48,646 nucleotides of DNA from Thermoplasmata archaeon (GTDB lineage: Archaea; Thermoplasmatota; Thermoplasmata; Lutacidiplasmatales; UBA184): assembly GCA_030037815.1 (NCBI GenBank), contig JASHPZ010000010.1, forward strand, positions 1 through 48,646, given 5' to 3'. Made by a program: the position numbers and the translations under genes. Position 1 is the stretch's first letter, and each line of letters begins with the position of its first letter. Below are positions 23,944 through 32,078 of this stretch, piece by piece. The notes under the pieces are model-generated. The model saw nothing but the letters and a program-made list of their open reading frames with translations, was not told the DNA's origin and made no database searches.

Positions 23944-24030
23944 TCTCCAAGTCATCCCGAGCCCGGACCTCGAAAACAAGCGCGCCGGGCCCCCAGGGCC
24001 CGGCGCCGGAAAGGGTTCCCTTCGACCCGT

Positions 24031-24969
24031 CTACTCGAAGTGGTGCCAGTTCACGTCGAACGTGTCGTGGGCGTAGACGGCGCTCAACAGGGGCGTCACG
24101 GTCTGCGCCTTCAATCCGCTCACCGGGCCGTACTGCGTGATCGCGTAGGTGGACGTCGTCGCGGCCGGGAAGCCGCCAATCCCGCGGTGGTAGCCGCCGA
24201 TGGTCGCCTCGCACGAGTAGAACTGCGCGCCCGTGTACTTCGCGAGCTGGTAGTTCGTCTCCTCCGAGATGCACTCGGCCGACGCGGCAGGACCACCCTC
24301 GCAACCCGAGCCCGAGCAGTAGTACCCGTTTCCCGTGACGGTGATCGTCTGGCCGGAACTGATGTCGTCCAGGTACAGCGTGTACAGTCCGCAGTGGCCG
24401 TAGATGCACCAGCTCGGGTTGTAGAGCACGTACGCCTGGATCGCGTCGCCCGCGCTCGCCGTGTAGACGAACTGCGCCGAGTTGTACGGGTAGAACTCCC
24501 ACCAGAGGTAGTAGGTCGGGGTCGCGCCGTGGCTCGGGCACCAGCCGGCCGTTCCGAGCTGGGAGACGTTCCCGTTCGCGAACCCGTCGATGCCGACCCA
24601 CATGTCGTTCAGGGCCGCGCCGTTCGCGTTCGGCTCACCGCAGGTCGTGGTCGGGATGAACCAGTTCGCGCTGACCTCCAACACCGCGCCGTTGCTGGAC
24701 GAGTCCGCGTAGCCAGCCCAGTTGTAGCTGTACGTGTGGGTGATCGGTCCGAACTGGACGTTCGGGGCGCCCGCCATCCCGCTCGGCCCGCTCATCGCCG
24801 ACAGCGACGTGGCGGCCGGCGCATGGCTCGCGACCCAGCTGACCGCGCCGACGCCGAGCGTGGCGAGCATCAGTCCGGCGACCAGGATCGCGCCGAAGAT
24901 GCTCGTCCCTCCCTTCGTTCTGGAAAAGGTTCGCGCTCTCGAGGCGGATTCGATTCCCTCGGTTCTCAT
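24031..24969 (-). CDS. Peptidase G1 (eqolisin) family protein, secreted
   Basis: A 312-residue protein with an N-terminal signal or anchor helix (about 25-47). The mature domain carries eqolisin blocks: YNWAGYADS (82-90), MWVGIDGF (123-130), a Gln in SQLGTAGW (Gln137), WWEFYP (156-161), and AECISEETN, where Glu232 aligns with the catalytic Glu of AEWIVE-type motifs. Eqolisins use a Gln/Glu dyad and act at acidic pH. Several Cys residues suggest disulfides. An SD-like GGAG lies 6 nt before the ATG and a TATA box about 43 bp upstream. Family call is good; dyad assignment is by eye. Confidence 0.78.
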   Translation of the reverse strand: MRTEGIESASRARTFSRTKGGTSIFGAILVAGLMLATLGVGAVSWVASHAPAATSLSAMSGPSGMAGAPNVQFGPITHTYSYNWAGYADSSSNGAVLEVSANWFIPTTTCGEPNANGAALNDMWVGIDGFANGNVSQLGTAGWCPSHGATPTYYLWWEFYPYNSAQFVYTASAGDAIQAYVLYNPSWCIYGHCGLYTLYLDDISSGQTITVTGNGYYCSGSGCEGGPAASAECISEETNYQLAKYTGAQFYSCEATIGGYHRGIGGFPAATTSTYAITQYGPVSGLKAQTVTPLLSAVYAHDTFDVNWHHFE

Positions 24970-25007
24970 ACCGTTCTCCGGGGCCTGGAGCCCCGCCCTC
25001 CCGACTG

Positions 25008-25019
25008 AGTTATACTAAA
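25008..25019 (-). promoter_or_regulatory. TATA region for G1 peptidase gene
   Basis: TTTAGTATAACT on the minus strand lies about 43 bp before ATG 24969, giving a leader of roughly 17 nt that includes a GGAG ribosome-binding site. Confidence 0.55.
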
Positions 25020-25115
25020 AGAACATGGTGAAACGCGAAGGTACCGGCGCGGAAACTAACGTATTGGACGCCGGATTTGCCCTCCGATAGGGGAAGAATC
25101 CGATTCGACGGGGAT

Positions 25116-26378
25116 TCAGACCTGCGCCCCTTGGTTCGCGATCGGGACGTTGCTCGGGTTGAACACCGACGCCTTGTAGCCCTGGTACGTCCCCCCGACC
25201 AATCGGACCCCGGACACGGTGCCGTTGGCGGTCACGCGGAATCCGTACGGCTGCGACCGGCCGGTCGTGTCCCGGGTGCGGCAGTTCTCGAACGTCACGT
25301 TGCTCGTGGTGCATCCTTCGGTCGCCGCGACCAGGAAGCCCGAGCCGTTCGGTCCGGCGGTGCTCTGGCCGCAGTCGGTGCCCTCGCAGTTGGAGACCAC
25401 GATGTCGGAGATGTTCTCGTGCTGGGCGTGTGCGTCGCCGACCGCGACCGCGCGACCGTTGAGGTTGCGGAAGACCACGTTCGAGATCCGCGCCTGGCTC
25501 GCGATGCACCCGACCCCGTGAAACGCGGTGTCGCCCGTGACGTTGTCGACCGTCACGTCGGTGACGGCGATGATGTCGCACGCGTCCTGGAGGCTCGGTC
25601 CGGGCACCGGGCACATGTTCCGGAGCGAGAGGTTCTTCAGCGAGACGTGCCGGACGTTGTTGGCGCCCAGCTCCCCGCGCACCGTGACCAGGCCCGAGGT
25701 CCGCTGGTTGCCTCCCCCGTCCAGCTGGCAGTCGTGCACGCTCACGTGCTCGACCGGGCCGGCGGCGCCGTCGCTCTTGATGTTGATCACCGCCACGGGG
25801 CACGGGCTCGACATCCCCCCGGGGATCGTCTTGACGCCCGACACGTCCACGTTCGACCAGTCGCCCGCGTTGAGGACGGTCGAATCGGCGGTGACGGTCT
25901 CCCCCGTCAGGACGAGGCCGTTGCCACCGGTGGTTTCATTGGCTCGGCCGAGAATGAGGTACTTGTTCGGGTCGAACGAGAAATCGGAGCACCGGCAGTG
26001 CCAGTCGAATCGGATTCCGGAGCCGCCGACGAGCAGCCATCCGTTCCCGGCGAACCCTTGCGACTTCCCGCCGCGGACCTCGAGGGTCCCGCGCATCGTC
26101 ACGCCGGACTGCGCCACCTCCACGAACATGTTTCCGGCGTAGCCCAACGACACGGTTGCGCCGTCGAACTGAAGTTCGTCGCCGGAGAGCAGTCGGACCG
26201 GGGAGCGTACCACCAGGTTGCCCCGGACGACGACGGGGACCCGTGCCCGACGAGCCTGCCGAAGGGCTCCGAGGAGTCCCACGCCGTCGTCGGACGCACC
26301 GTTCGATCCGGTGAACACGACCCCGCCGGCGGAACCGCCGGGCGTCGCCGGGGGTCGGTCGGGGCTCGGTCCAGACAT
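25116..26378 (-). CDS. Right-handed beta-helix (pectate-lyase-like) protein
   Basis: A 420-residue protein that opens with a pectate-lyase-superfamily start (GSNGASDDGVGLLGALRQA, the canonical D-D-x-x-x-L-x-x-A-L segment). It then shows many short beta rungs such as VSVHDCQL, VSLKNLSLRN, VVFRNLNG, IVVSNCEG and VTFENCRT. Such solenoids bind or cleave polysaccharides. No signal peptide is visible, although the fold is usually extracellular. The TATA box is 28 bp upstream of ATG 26378, which leaves little room for a missed N-terminus. Substrate unknown; the adjacent glycan locus is suggestive. Confidence 0.75.
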   Translation of the reverse strand: MSGPSPDRPPATPGGSAGGVVFTGSNGASDDGVGLLGALRQARRARVPVVVRGNLVVRSPVRLLSGDELQFDGATVSLGYAGNMFVEVAQSGVTMRGTLEVRGGKSQGFAGNGWLLVGGSGIRFDWHCRCSDFSFDPNKYLILGRANETTGGNGLVLTGETVTADSTVLNAGDWSNVDVSGVKTIPGGMSSPCPVAVINIKSDGAAGPVEHVSVHDCQLDGGGNQRTSGLVTVRGELGANNVRHVSLKNLSLRNMCPVPGPSLQDACDIIAVTDVTVDNVTGDTAFHGVGCIASQARISNVVFRNLNGRAVAVGDAHAQHENISDIVVSNCEGTDCGQSTAGPNGSGFLVAATEGCTTSNVTFENCRTRDTTGRSQPYGFRVTANGTVSGVRLVGGTYQGYKASVFNPSNVPIANQGAQV

Positions 26379-26402
26379 GACGGGGGGTCAGCGATGCTGC
26401 CG

Positions 26403-26410
26403 AAATTAAC
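26403..26410 (-). promoter_or_regulatory. TATA box for beta-helix gene
   Basis: GTTAATTT on the minus strand is centred about 28 bp before ATG 26378 (leaderless spacing). Confidence 0.65.
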
Positions 26411-26510
26411 CTCTGCGCACCCCGGAGCCCGATTTCCGTTCGCGCGCCGCGGTTCTCCGATAGAGAAAGACGGTCCAGGGCCCGGGGAAAAAATGTCGCA
26501 GGTCGGATGG

Positions 26511-26517
26511 TTTATGA
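26511..26517 (+). promoter_or_regulatory. TATA box for GT2 gene
   Basis: TTTATGA is centred about 29 bp before ATG 26543. It rules out the upstream ATG at 26507, which precedes it. Confidence 0.6.
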
Positions 26518-26542
26518 AGGGGGTCGTATAACCCCCCCTCCC

Positions 26543-27361
26543 ATGCCGGACGGTGTCAGTGTCATCGTCCCTGCCTGGAACGAGGAATCTCGGATCCGGG
26601 CGGCCCTGACGCGGTACATCGAGGTCCTCCGGTCGATCGGTGGGCCGTACGAGATCCTCGTCGTCATCGACGGCGTGCAGAAAGACCGGACCGCCGACAT
26701 CGTGCGCGGCATGGCCGCCGACGGCGTCCGGCTGCTCGAGTTCCCGCAACGGCTCTACAAGGGGGGCGCGGTCTTGCGCGGTCTCGCCCAGGCGCAGTAC
26801 TCGAAGGTGGGCTACCTCGATGCCGACTCCCCGATTTCGAGCGACGACATCCGCAAGCTGATCCGCGCGACCGACCGATGGGATGCGGCGATCGGCTCCC
26901 GGCGGCTGCCGGACAGCGTCGGGACCGGTCACCGTCCGCTCTCGCGGAGGGTATTCCGCGTCGGGTTCAACTCGCTCACACGGTCGGTCCTCGGGCTCCC
27001 CCTGAGCGACACCCAGTGCGGCGCGAAGTTCTTCCGGAAGTCGTCGCTGGACCGAATCCTGCCGGACGTGCGCCTGCACGGATGGGCGTTCGACGCCGCG
27101 ATTCTCTTCAACCTCCGCAAGGGCGGCGGGACGATCCAGGAGTTCCCGGTCGCCTGGAATCACGACCCGGGCAGCAAGCTCCCGTTGGGGGAGCAGGTGC
27201 CGGTGATGCTGATGTCGGTCTTCTTCATCCGGCTCTTGAGCTTCCGCTTCGTGCGCAACCTGCCGCCGAAGTGGACGTGGTGGTTCGCCCGCAACTTCAT
27301 GAAACGCGCCCCTGCCCACCAGTTTCCCGACCCGGTCACCGGATTTCGACGCTCCGGGTGA
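26543..27361 (+). CDS. GT2 family glycosyltransferase, dolichyl-phosphate sugar synthase-like
   Basis: A 272-residue GT-A enzyme. VIVPAWNEE (8-15) begins the nucleotide-binding fold, VVIDGVQKDRT is the usual D-x-x-x-D region, and the metal-binding DxD is DAD at 93-95 in YLDADSPISSDD. SDTQCGAKFFRKSSL and the aromatic W-F-D acceptor loop match dolichyl-phosphate glucose/mannose synthases (AglJ, Dpm1). It would load a sugar onto a polyprenyl phosphate carrier on the cytoplasmic face. No C-terminal membrane helices are present. It is first in the nucleotide-sugar cluster. Confidence 0.88.
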   Translation: MPDGVSVIVPAWNEESRIRAALTRYIEVLRSIGGPYEILVVIDGVQKDRTADIVRGMAADGVRLLEFPQRLYKGGAVLRGLAQAQYSKVGYLDADSPISSDDIRKLIRATDRWDAAIGSRRLPDSVGTGHRPLSRRVFRVGFNSLTRSVLGLPLSDTQCGAKFFRKSSLDRILPDVRLHGWAFDAAILFNLRKGGGTIQEFPVAWNHDPGSKLPLGEQVPVMLMSVFFIRLLSFRFVRNLPPKWTWWFARNFMKRAPAHQFPDPVTGFRRSG

Positions 27362-27421
27362 GCCCCGGGCCGTTCGCTCGGGGGACGCCGGCCGTTCGAC
27401 CGAGACCCCGCGGCGCGGGAA

Positions 27422-27430
27422 TGATTAAGA
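27422..27430 (+). promoter_or_regulatory. Possible TATA box for nucleotide-sugar operon
   Basis: TGATTAAGA lies in the 142-bp gap after the GT2 gene. A start near 27453 would give a leader of about 50 nt carrying the AGGTGA ribosome-binding site in front of ATG 27504. Confidence 0.45.
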
Positions 27431-27503
27431 GGCCGACCGGCACCCGTTCTCGTGACGGGGGCCGGTCCGTCGGCGACCCGCCCCTGAGGTGAAGTTCGTC
27501 CCG

Positions 27504-28463
27504 ATGGCACGCGCGGTCGTGACCGGCGCCGCCGGCTTTCTGGGCTCGCACCTGGTCGACACCCTCCTCGCCGACGCGCACGACGTCGTCGGGCTCGACA
27601 ACCTCTCCACGGGGCGGCGCCAGAATCTGCGGGCGGCGGCCGGGTCGGCGCGGTTCCGATTCGTACGCGCCGACCTCACCCGCAGCGCGCGTCTCCCGGC
27701 CGCTGACCGCTACTACCACCTGGCGTCCCCCGCGTCCCCTCCTGCCTACCAGCGCGACCCGGTCGGGACCCTGCGCGTGAACGGGGTCGGCACGCTCCGG
27801 GTCCTCGAAGCGGCCCGGCGCCACGACGCCCGGGTCGTGATCAGCTCGACCAGCGAGGTCTACGGCGATCCCTTGGTCCATCCGCAACCGGAGTCGTACT
27901 GGGGTCACGTCAACCCGATCGGTCTTCGGAGCTGCTACGACGAGGGGAAGCGGTTCGGGGAGGCGCTCTGCATGGCGTACCGCCGCCAGTACGGTCTGGA
28001 CGTGCGGATCGCGCGGATCTTCAACACCTACGGACCGCGGATGGATCCCGAGGACGGTCGGGTCGTCTCCAACTTCATCGTGCAGGGCCTCCGGGGCCGC
28101 CCGCTGACCGTCTACGGCTCCGGCCGCCAAACGCGGTCGTTCTGCTACGTCTCGGACCTCGTCCGGGGCCTGGCCGCGCTCGGCGACGCGAAGAAGTCGG
28201 TCGTGACCCCGATGAATCTCGGGAACCCCCGGGAGTTCACGGTCGAACGGGTCGCCCGGTTGGTCGCCCGCGCGCTCGGGGTGCCGTTCCGGGTCGCGCA
28301 CGACCCGCTCCCGGCCGATGACCCGAAGCAACGGTGCCCCGACATCCGACGCGCCCGGGCCGAGCTCGGTTGGAGCCCGACCGTGCCGCTCGAGGAGGGG
28401 CTGACCTCGACGATCGCCTACTTCCGGGACACCCTGCAAGTCGGACGACGGGGAGTGGCGTGA
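27504..28463 (+). CDS. uxs: UDP-glucuronate decarboxylase (UDP-xylose synthase)
   Basis: A 319-residue extended short-chain dehydrogenase that turns UDP-glucuronate into UDP-xylose. NAD motif GAAGFLG (8-14), HLASPASPPAYQRDPVGTL (the UXS-typical loop), STSEVYGDPLVHPQ (116-128) and the catalytic YxxxK at Tyr145/Lys149 in RSCYDEGKR all fit UXS better than dTDP-glucose dehydratase. GTG 27489 is an alternative start. I prefer ATG 27504, behind the AGGTGA at 27486-27491, because the Rossmann strand follows directly. Its stop overlaps the next start (GTGA). The product of the next gene is its substrate. Confidence 0.9.
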   Translation: MARAVVTGAAGFLGSHLVDTLLADAHDVVGLDNLSTGRRQNLRAAAGSARFRFVRADLTRSARLPAADRYYHLASPASPPAYQRDPVGTLRVNGVGTLRVLEAARRHDARVVISSTSEVYGDPLVHPQPESYWGHVNPIGLRSCYDEGKRFGEALCMAYRRQYGLDVRIARIFNTYGPRMDPEDGRVVSNFIVQGLRGRPLTVYGSGRQTRSFCYVSDLVRGLAALGDAKKSVVTPMNLGNPREFTVERVARLVARALGVPFRVAHDPLPADDPKQRCPDIRRARAELGWSPTVPLEEGLTSTIAYFRDTLQVGRRGVA

Positions 28464-29842
28464 CCGACCCCCGTCCGGTCGTCGGCATCGCGGGCCTCGG
28501 CTACATGGGCCTGGCTACCGGTCTCGCGTTCGCGAACCGCGGCTGGAAGGCGGTCGGCTACGACATCAGCACCGAGATCCGTGCGGCGGTCGCCCGGGGC
28601 GAGAGCCCGTACTCCGAGGTGGGGCTGCCGGAGCTGCTCCGCTCCGAGGTCGGGGCGGGCCGGTTCGAGGTGGTCGCGTCGATGGACGACCTCGCGGCGC
28701 GGGCGGACGCGATCTTCCTCTGCCTACCGACGCCCAGCTCGGCCACCGGTCGCATCGACCTGCGCGCCGTGCGCAGCGGAAGTCGCTCGCTCGGTCGTGC
28801 CCTCGGGTCAGTGACGGCGCGGCGGCTCGTGGTGGTGAAGAGCACCGTGGTCCCGGGGACGACCGAGCGAGTGGTCGAGCCGATCGTGCGGCGTGCGACC
28901 GGCCGCGGACCGGACCGGCTCGCGGTCGCGTCCAACCCGGAGTTCCTCGCCGAGGGGACGATGGTGCGGGACGCCCTTCGGCCGGAGCGCGTCGTCGTGG
29001 GGGCCCGCGAGGCGTGGGCCCAGGCGCTCCTCCGCCGGCTCTACCGTCCGTTCCGGACGCAGGTCGTCGTGCTGACCCCTTCGGGCGCGGAGCTCGTGAA
29101 GTACAGTTCGAACACATTCCTCGCGATGAAGGTCTCGTTCGCGAACGAGATCGCCCGCGTCGCGGAGCGGCTCGACGTGAACGTCGACGACGTGATGGCC
29201 GCCGTCGGCGCGGATTCGCGGATCGGCCGGCGCTTCCTGGTCGCCGGACCGGGGTTTGGCGGCAGTTGCTTCGACAAGGACGTTCGCGCGCTCGCGACGT
29301 TCATGGGGGACCTCGGCGTGCCCCGCCGGCTCGCCCGGGCGACCCTCCGCGCGAACGACGACCGGGTCGGCCATGTCTTCGACCTGGTCCACGCCGTCGA
29401 ACCCCGCCTCGCCGGTCGGCGCGTCGCGCTCCTGGGACTCGCCTTCAAAGCCGGGACGGACGACGTGCGGGAGAGCCGGGCGTTGCCGATCCTCGAACGG
29501 CTTCTCGCGGAAGGGGCGCAGGTCCGGGCCCACGACCCGGTCGCCGTGCCCCGATTTCAGCGGGAGTGGGCCCGGCGGCACCCGGGGGCCACCGGGGCGC
29601 GCCTACGGTTCGTCGATTCGGCGCCCGACGCGCTGGCCGGCGCGGACCTCGCGATCCTCCAGGCCGACTGGCCCGAGTACGCCCGGTGGCCGGCGGGCTG
29701 GAGCCGACGCATGAACGCGCCGGTGCTCGTCGACCTTCGGCGGGCCGTGCGCCCCGCGGTCGCCCGGAGCGCCGGACTGCGTGTCCTCGCCCTCGGCGTC
29801 GGGGCCCCCGGGGGCCGGCCGATGCCCGAGGTCGCGGGATGA
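28460..29842 (+). CDS. ugd: UDP-glucose 6-dehydrogenase family protein
   Basis: A 460-residue NAD-dependent enzyme that oxidises UDP-glucose to UDP-glucuronate in two steps. The N-terminal Rossmann motif is GIAGLGYMG (9-17), and KSTVVPGTTE is the linker. NPEFLAEGTMVRD and the catalytic Cys270 in GPGFGGSCFDKD are conserved. GLAFKAGTDDVRES opens the C-terminal UDP-binding domain. UDP-ManNAc and GDP-mannose dehydrogenases share these motifs, but the neighbours uxs and galU point to UDP-glucose. GTG 28460 overlaps the uxs stop, and its own stop overlaps the galU ATG. Confidence 0.88.
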   Translation: MTDPRPVVGIAGLGYMGLATGLAFANRGWKAVGYDISTEIRAAVARGESPYSEVGLPELLRSEVGAGRFEVVASMDDLAARADAIFLCLPTPSSATGRIDLRAVRSGSRSLGRALGSVTARRLVVVKSTVVPGTTERVVEPIVRRATGRGPDRLAVASNPEFLAEGTMVRDALRPERVVVGAREAWAQALLRRLYRPFRTQVVVLTPSGAELVKYSSNTFLAMKVSFANEIARVAERLDVNVDDVMAAVGADSRIGRRFLVAGPGFGGSCFDKDVRALATFMGDLGVPRRLARATLRANDDRVGHVFDLVHAVEPRLAGRRVALLGLAFKAGTDDVRESRALPILERLLAEGAQVRAHDPVAVPRFQREWARRHPGATGARLRFVDSAPDALAGADLAILQADWPEYARWPAGWSRRMNAPVLVDLRRAVRPAVARSAGLRVLALGVGAPGGRPMPEVAG

Positions 29843-30705
29843 AAGTCGTCATTCCGGCGGCCGGTCTCGGGACGCGATTCCTGCCGGCGACGAAGAGCCA
29901 GCCGAAGGAGATGCTCCCGGTCGTCGACCGTCCGATCATCCAGTACGTGGTCGAGGAGGCGGTCGCCGCCGGCGCGGACGACATCCTGATCGTCACCGGT
30001 CGGGGGAAACGCGCGCTCGAAGACCACTTCGACTCCAACCCCGAACTGGAGGCCCTCGCCGACCGGCCCGAGATGCAGGCGCTCGACGCGCTGTCCCGGA
30101 AGGCGAAGATCCACTTCGTCCGCCAGCGGGAACCGAAGGGGCTGGCGGACGCGATCGGCCTCGCGCGCCACCACACCGGGTCCGAACCGTTCGGCGTCCT
30201 GCTCGGCGACACGATCAACGTCTGTGACCCGCCGCTCCTGCGCCAGATGTGGCGGCACCACGAGCGACTCGGGGGCACCGTCCTCGCAGTCGAGCCCGTG
30301 CCGGAGGAGAAGGTCCAGGATTACGGGATCGTGGAGGGGGACGAAGTCGAGCCCGGGGTCGTTCGTTGCCGCCGGCTCATCGAGAAGCCGGGTCCGGGCG
30401 TCACGCCCAGTCGCCTGGGCATCACGGGCGCTTACGTGCTGACGCCCGAGATCTACGGGGCGATCGACCGCACGAAGCCCGGCTTTCGCGGCGAGCTCCA
30501 GATCACGGACGCCCTTCAGCTCCTGGCGACCTCGACGGCGGTGTACGCGGCGACGTTCCGCGGCACCCGGTACGACATCGGCGACCGGTACCTGTGGGTG
30601 CGCACGAACCTCGAGTTCGCGATGCGCGAGCCCGACCTGGCCCGCCGCCTCCGCCCGCTCCTGCGGGAGCTCGCGGCCGCGGACCCGCCGCCCGCCGACT
30701 CCTAG
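29839..30705 (+). CDS. galU: UTP-glucose-1-phosphate uridylyltransferase
   Basis: A 288-residue nucleotidyltransferase that makes UDP-glucose from glucose-1-phosphate and UTP. AAGLGTRFLPATKSQPKEML (7-26) is the GalU form of the nucleotide-binding signature, followed by PVVDRPIIQYVVEEA. LLGDTI carries the metal-binding Asp, and VRQREPKGLADAI and GITGAYVL fit the family. ATG 29839 overlaps the ugd stop (ATGA). Together galU, ugd and uxs give glucose-1-P to UDP-Glc to UDP-GlcA to UDP-Xyl. The last 4 bp overlap the convergent GT4 gene. Confidence 0.92.
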   Translation: MKVVIPAAGLGTRFLPATKSQPKEMLPVVDRPIIQYVVEEAVAAGADDILIVTGRGKRALEDHFDSNPELEALADRPEMQALDALSRKAKIHFVRQREPKGLADAIGLARHHTGSEPFGVLLGDTINVCDPPLLRQMWRHHERLGGTVLAVEPVPEEKVQDYGIVEGDEVEPGVVRCRRLIEKPGPGVTPSRLGITGAYVLTPEIYGAIDRTKPGFRGELQITDALQLLATSTAVYAATFRGTRYDIGDRYLWVRTNLEFAMREPDLARRLRPLLRELAAADPPPADS

Positions 30706-31910
30706 GTCGCCCGGCCGACCGGGACGTCCACGCGCGCCGGGACGACCTCCCGCAGCAGCCGAAGGTACGCATCCGTCATCGTCTGGTACCGGAACTTCTC
30801 TTCCACTCGCCGCCGACCGCCGGCGCCGATCCGGGCGGCCCGGGCCGGGTCCCGGAGGAGGTCGAGCACCGAACGGGTGAGCGCCTCGACGTTCCCGCGC
30901 TCGACGAGGACCCCCGAGACCCCGTCCTCGATCACCTCGGGAACTCCGCCCGTCGAGTACGCGACCACGGGTCTCCCGGAGGCCATCGCTTCGACGCTCA
31001 CGAGCCCGAACGGCTCGGGCCAGAGCCCCGGCACCACGGCGGCGTAGACCGAACGGAACATCTCGGCCAACTGTTCGTGAGTGAGGTACGGCGTCCCTTC
31101 GAGGAGCTCGTCACCGGCGTGGCTCAGTACGCGGAAACGTACTTCCGGCATCTCGCGACGGACCGCCTCGGCCATCGCGCGGAAGTGGGGGTATCCCTTG
31201 CGTTCCTGCAGGGACCGCGCGACGGGGTACAGGATCAGCTTCGACCCGTCCGGCATCGGCGTCGGCCGGAACAGTTCGGCGTTGACGGCATCGTAGATGC
31301 CGCGGGCCCGGCGGTATCCGACCTTTCGGAAGAACGACGCCATGAACTCGCTCGGCACCACGATCGCGTCCGCCTGGCCGAGCGCCGGGGGCCGGAACCA
31401 CTGCTTCGAGTACAGCGCGAGGGCGAGGGGGGGCGAGAGATTGGGCACGGGCAGTTCGAGGTTCGGCGAGATCGGGGCGCCGGCCATGTGCCGGACGCAC
31501 TTGCCGAGCGACGGCCCATCGCAGAGGCCCTGCCCCTCGATGTAGTGCGTGCCGACCGGGCAGGTCGGCCACCAGATCTGGACGCACGCCACAACGGGGA
31601 GTCGCTCCTTCTTGGCGGCGACCACCCACGAGCAGTCGAAATCGTACCACGCGAGCACGACATCCGGCCGGATCGTCCGGAGTCGGCGTCGGTACTCCTG
31701 GACCCGGGTCGCTTCGGCGTCGAACGGGGTGATCGCCAGGGCGGCGAGCTCGGGCACGGTGCGGCGGGACGACGCCTCGTAGACGACCTCGACGCCGCGC
31801 TCCTGGAGGCCCTTCCGGAGCAAGTCGGCGACGACCGGCTCGCCGCCGCCCCAACCGGGGATCATGGTCGCGCCGGCGAAGAGGACCCGAAGCGGCCGGG
31901 GCACGCTCAC
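30702..31910 (-). CDS. GT4 family glycosyltransferase
   Basis: A 402-residue GT-B retaining glycosyltransferase. GGGEPVVADLLRKGLQERG is the N-terminal acceptor-site loop. The C-terminal half has ILYPVARSLQERKGYPHF and the donor-site E-x7-E in EPFGLVSVEAMASGRPVVA, then STGGVPEVIEDGVSGVLV. A Cys-containing insert (TCPVGTHYIEGQGLCDGPSLGKCV) in the N-terminal domain resembles the four-Cys element of some EPS transferases. It starts with GTG 31910. It would extend a surface glycan, with donor unknown. It lies 168 bp behind the sulfatase-fold gene and could share its transcript. Confidence 0.88.
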   Translation of the reverse strand: MSVPRPLRVLFAGATMIPGWGGGEPVVADLLRKGLQERGVEVVYEASSRRTVPELAALAITPFDAEATRVQEYRRRLRTIRPDVVLAWYDFDCSWVVAAKKERLPVVACVQIWWPTCPVGTHYIEGQGLCDGPSLGKCVRHMAGAPISPNLELPVPNLSPPLALALYSKQWFRPPALGQADAIVVPSEFMASFFRKVGYRRARGIYDAVNAELFRPTPMPDGSKLILYPVARSLQERKGYPHFRAMAEAVRREMPEVRFRVLSHAGDELLEGTPYLTHEQLAEMFRSVYAAVVPGLWPEPFGLVSVEAMASGRPVVAYSTGGVPEVIEDGVSGVLVERGNVEALTRSVLDLLRDPARAARIGAGGRRRVEEKFRYQTMTDAYLRLLREVVPARVDVPVGRAT

Positions 31911-32078
31911 GGCGGCCCCCGCCTGGATGTTTGGGAGAGGCGGCGCGACAGCGTCCCGGCCACAGCCCCCGCGTCGGCGCGGCCTAACTTCGTTCGGCCC
32001 CGCACTGCGACTTCACGGCGGGTCCGACTTTATTAGACCTCTGCCGCCGGATCGTCTCGGGCGAAGCGCCCCGGAGTC

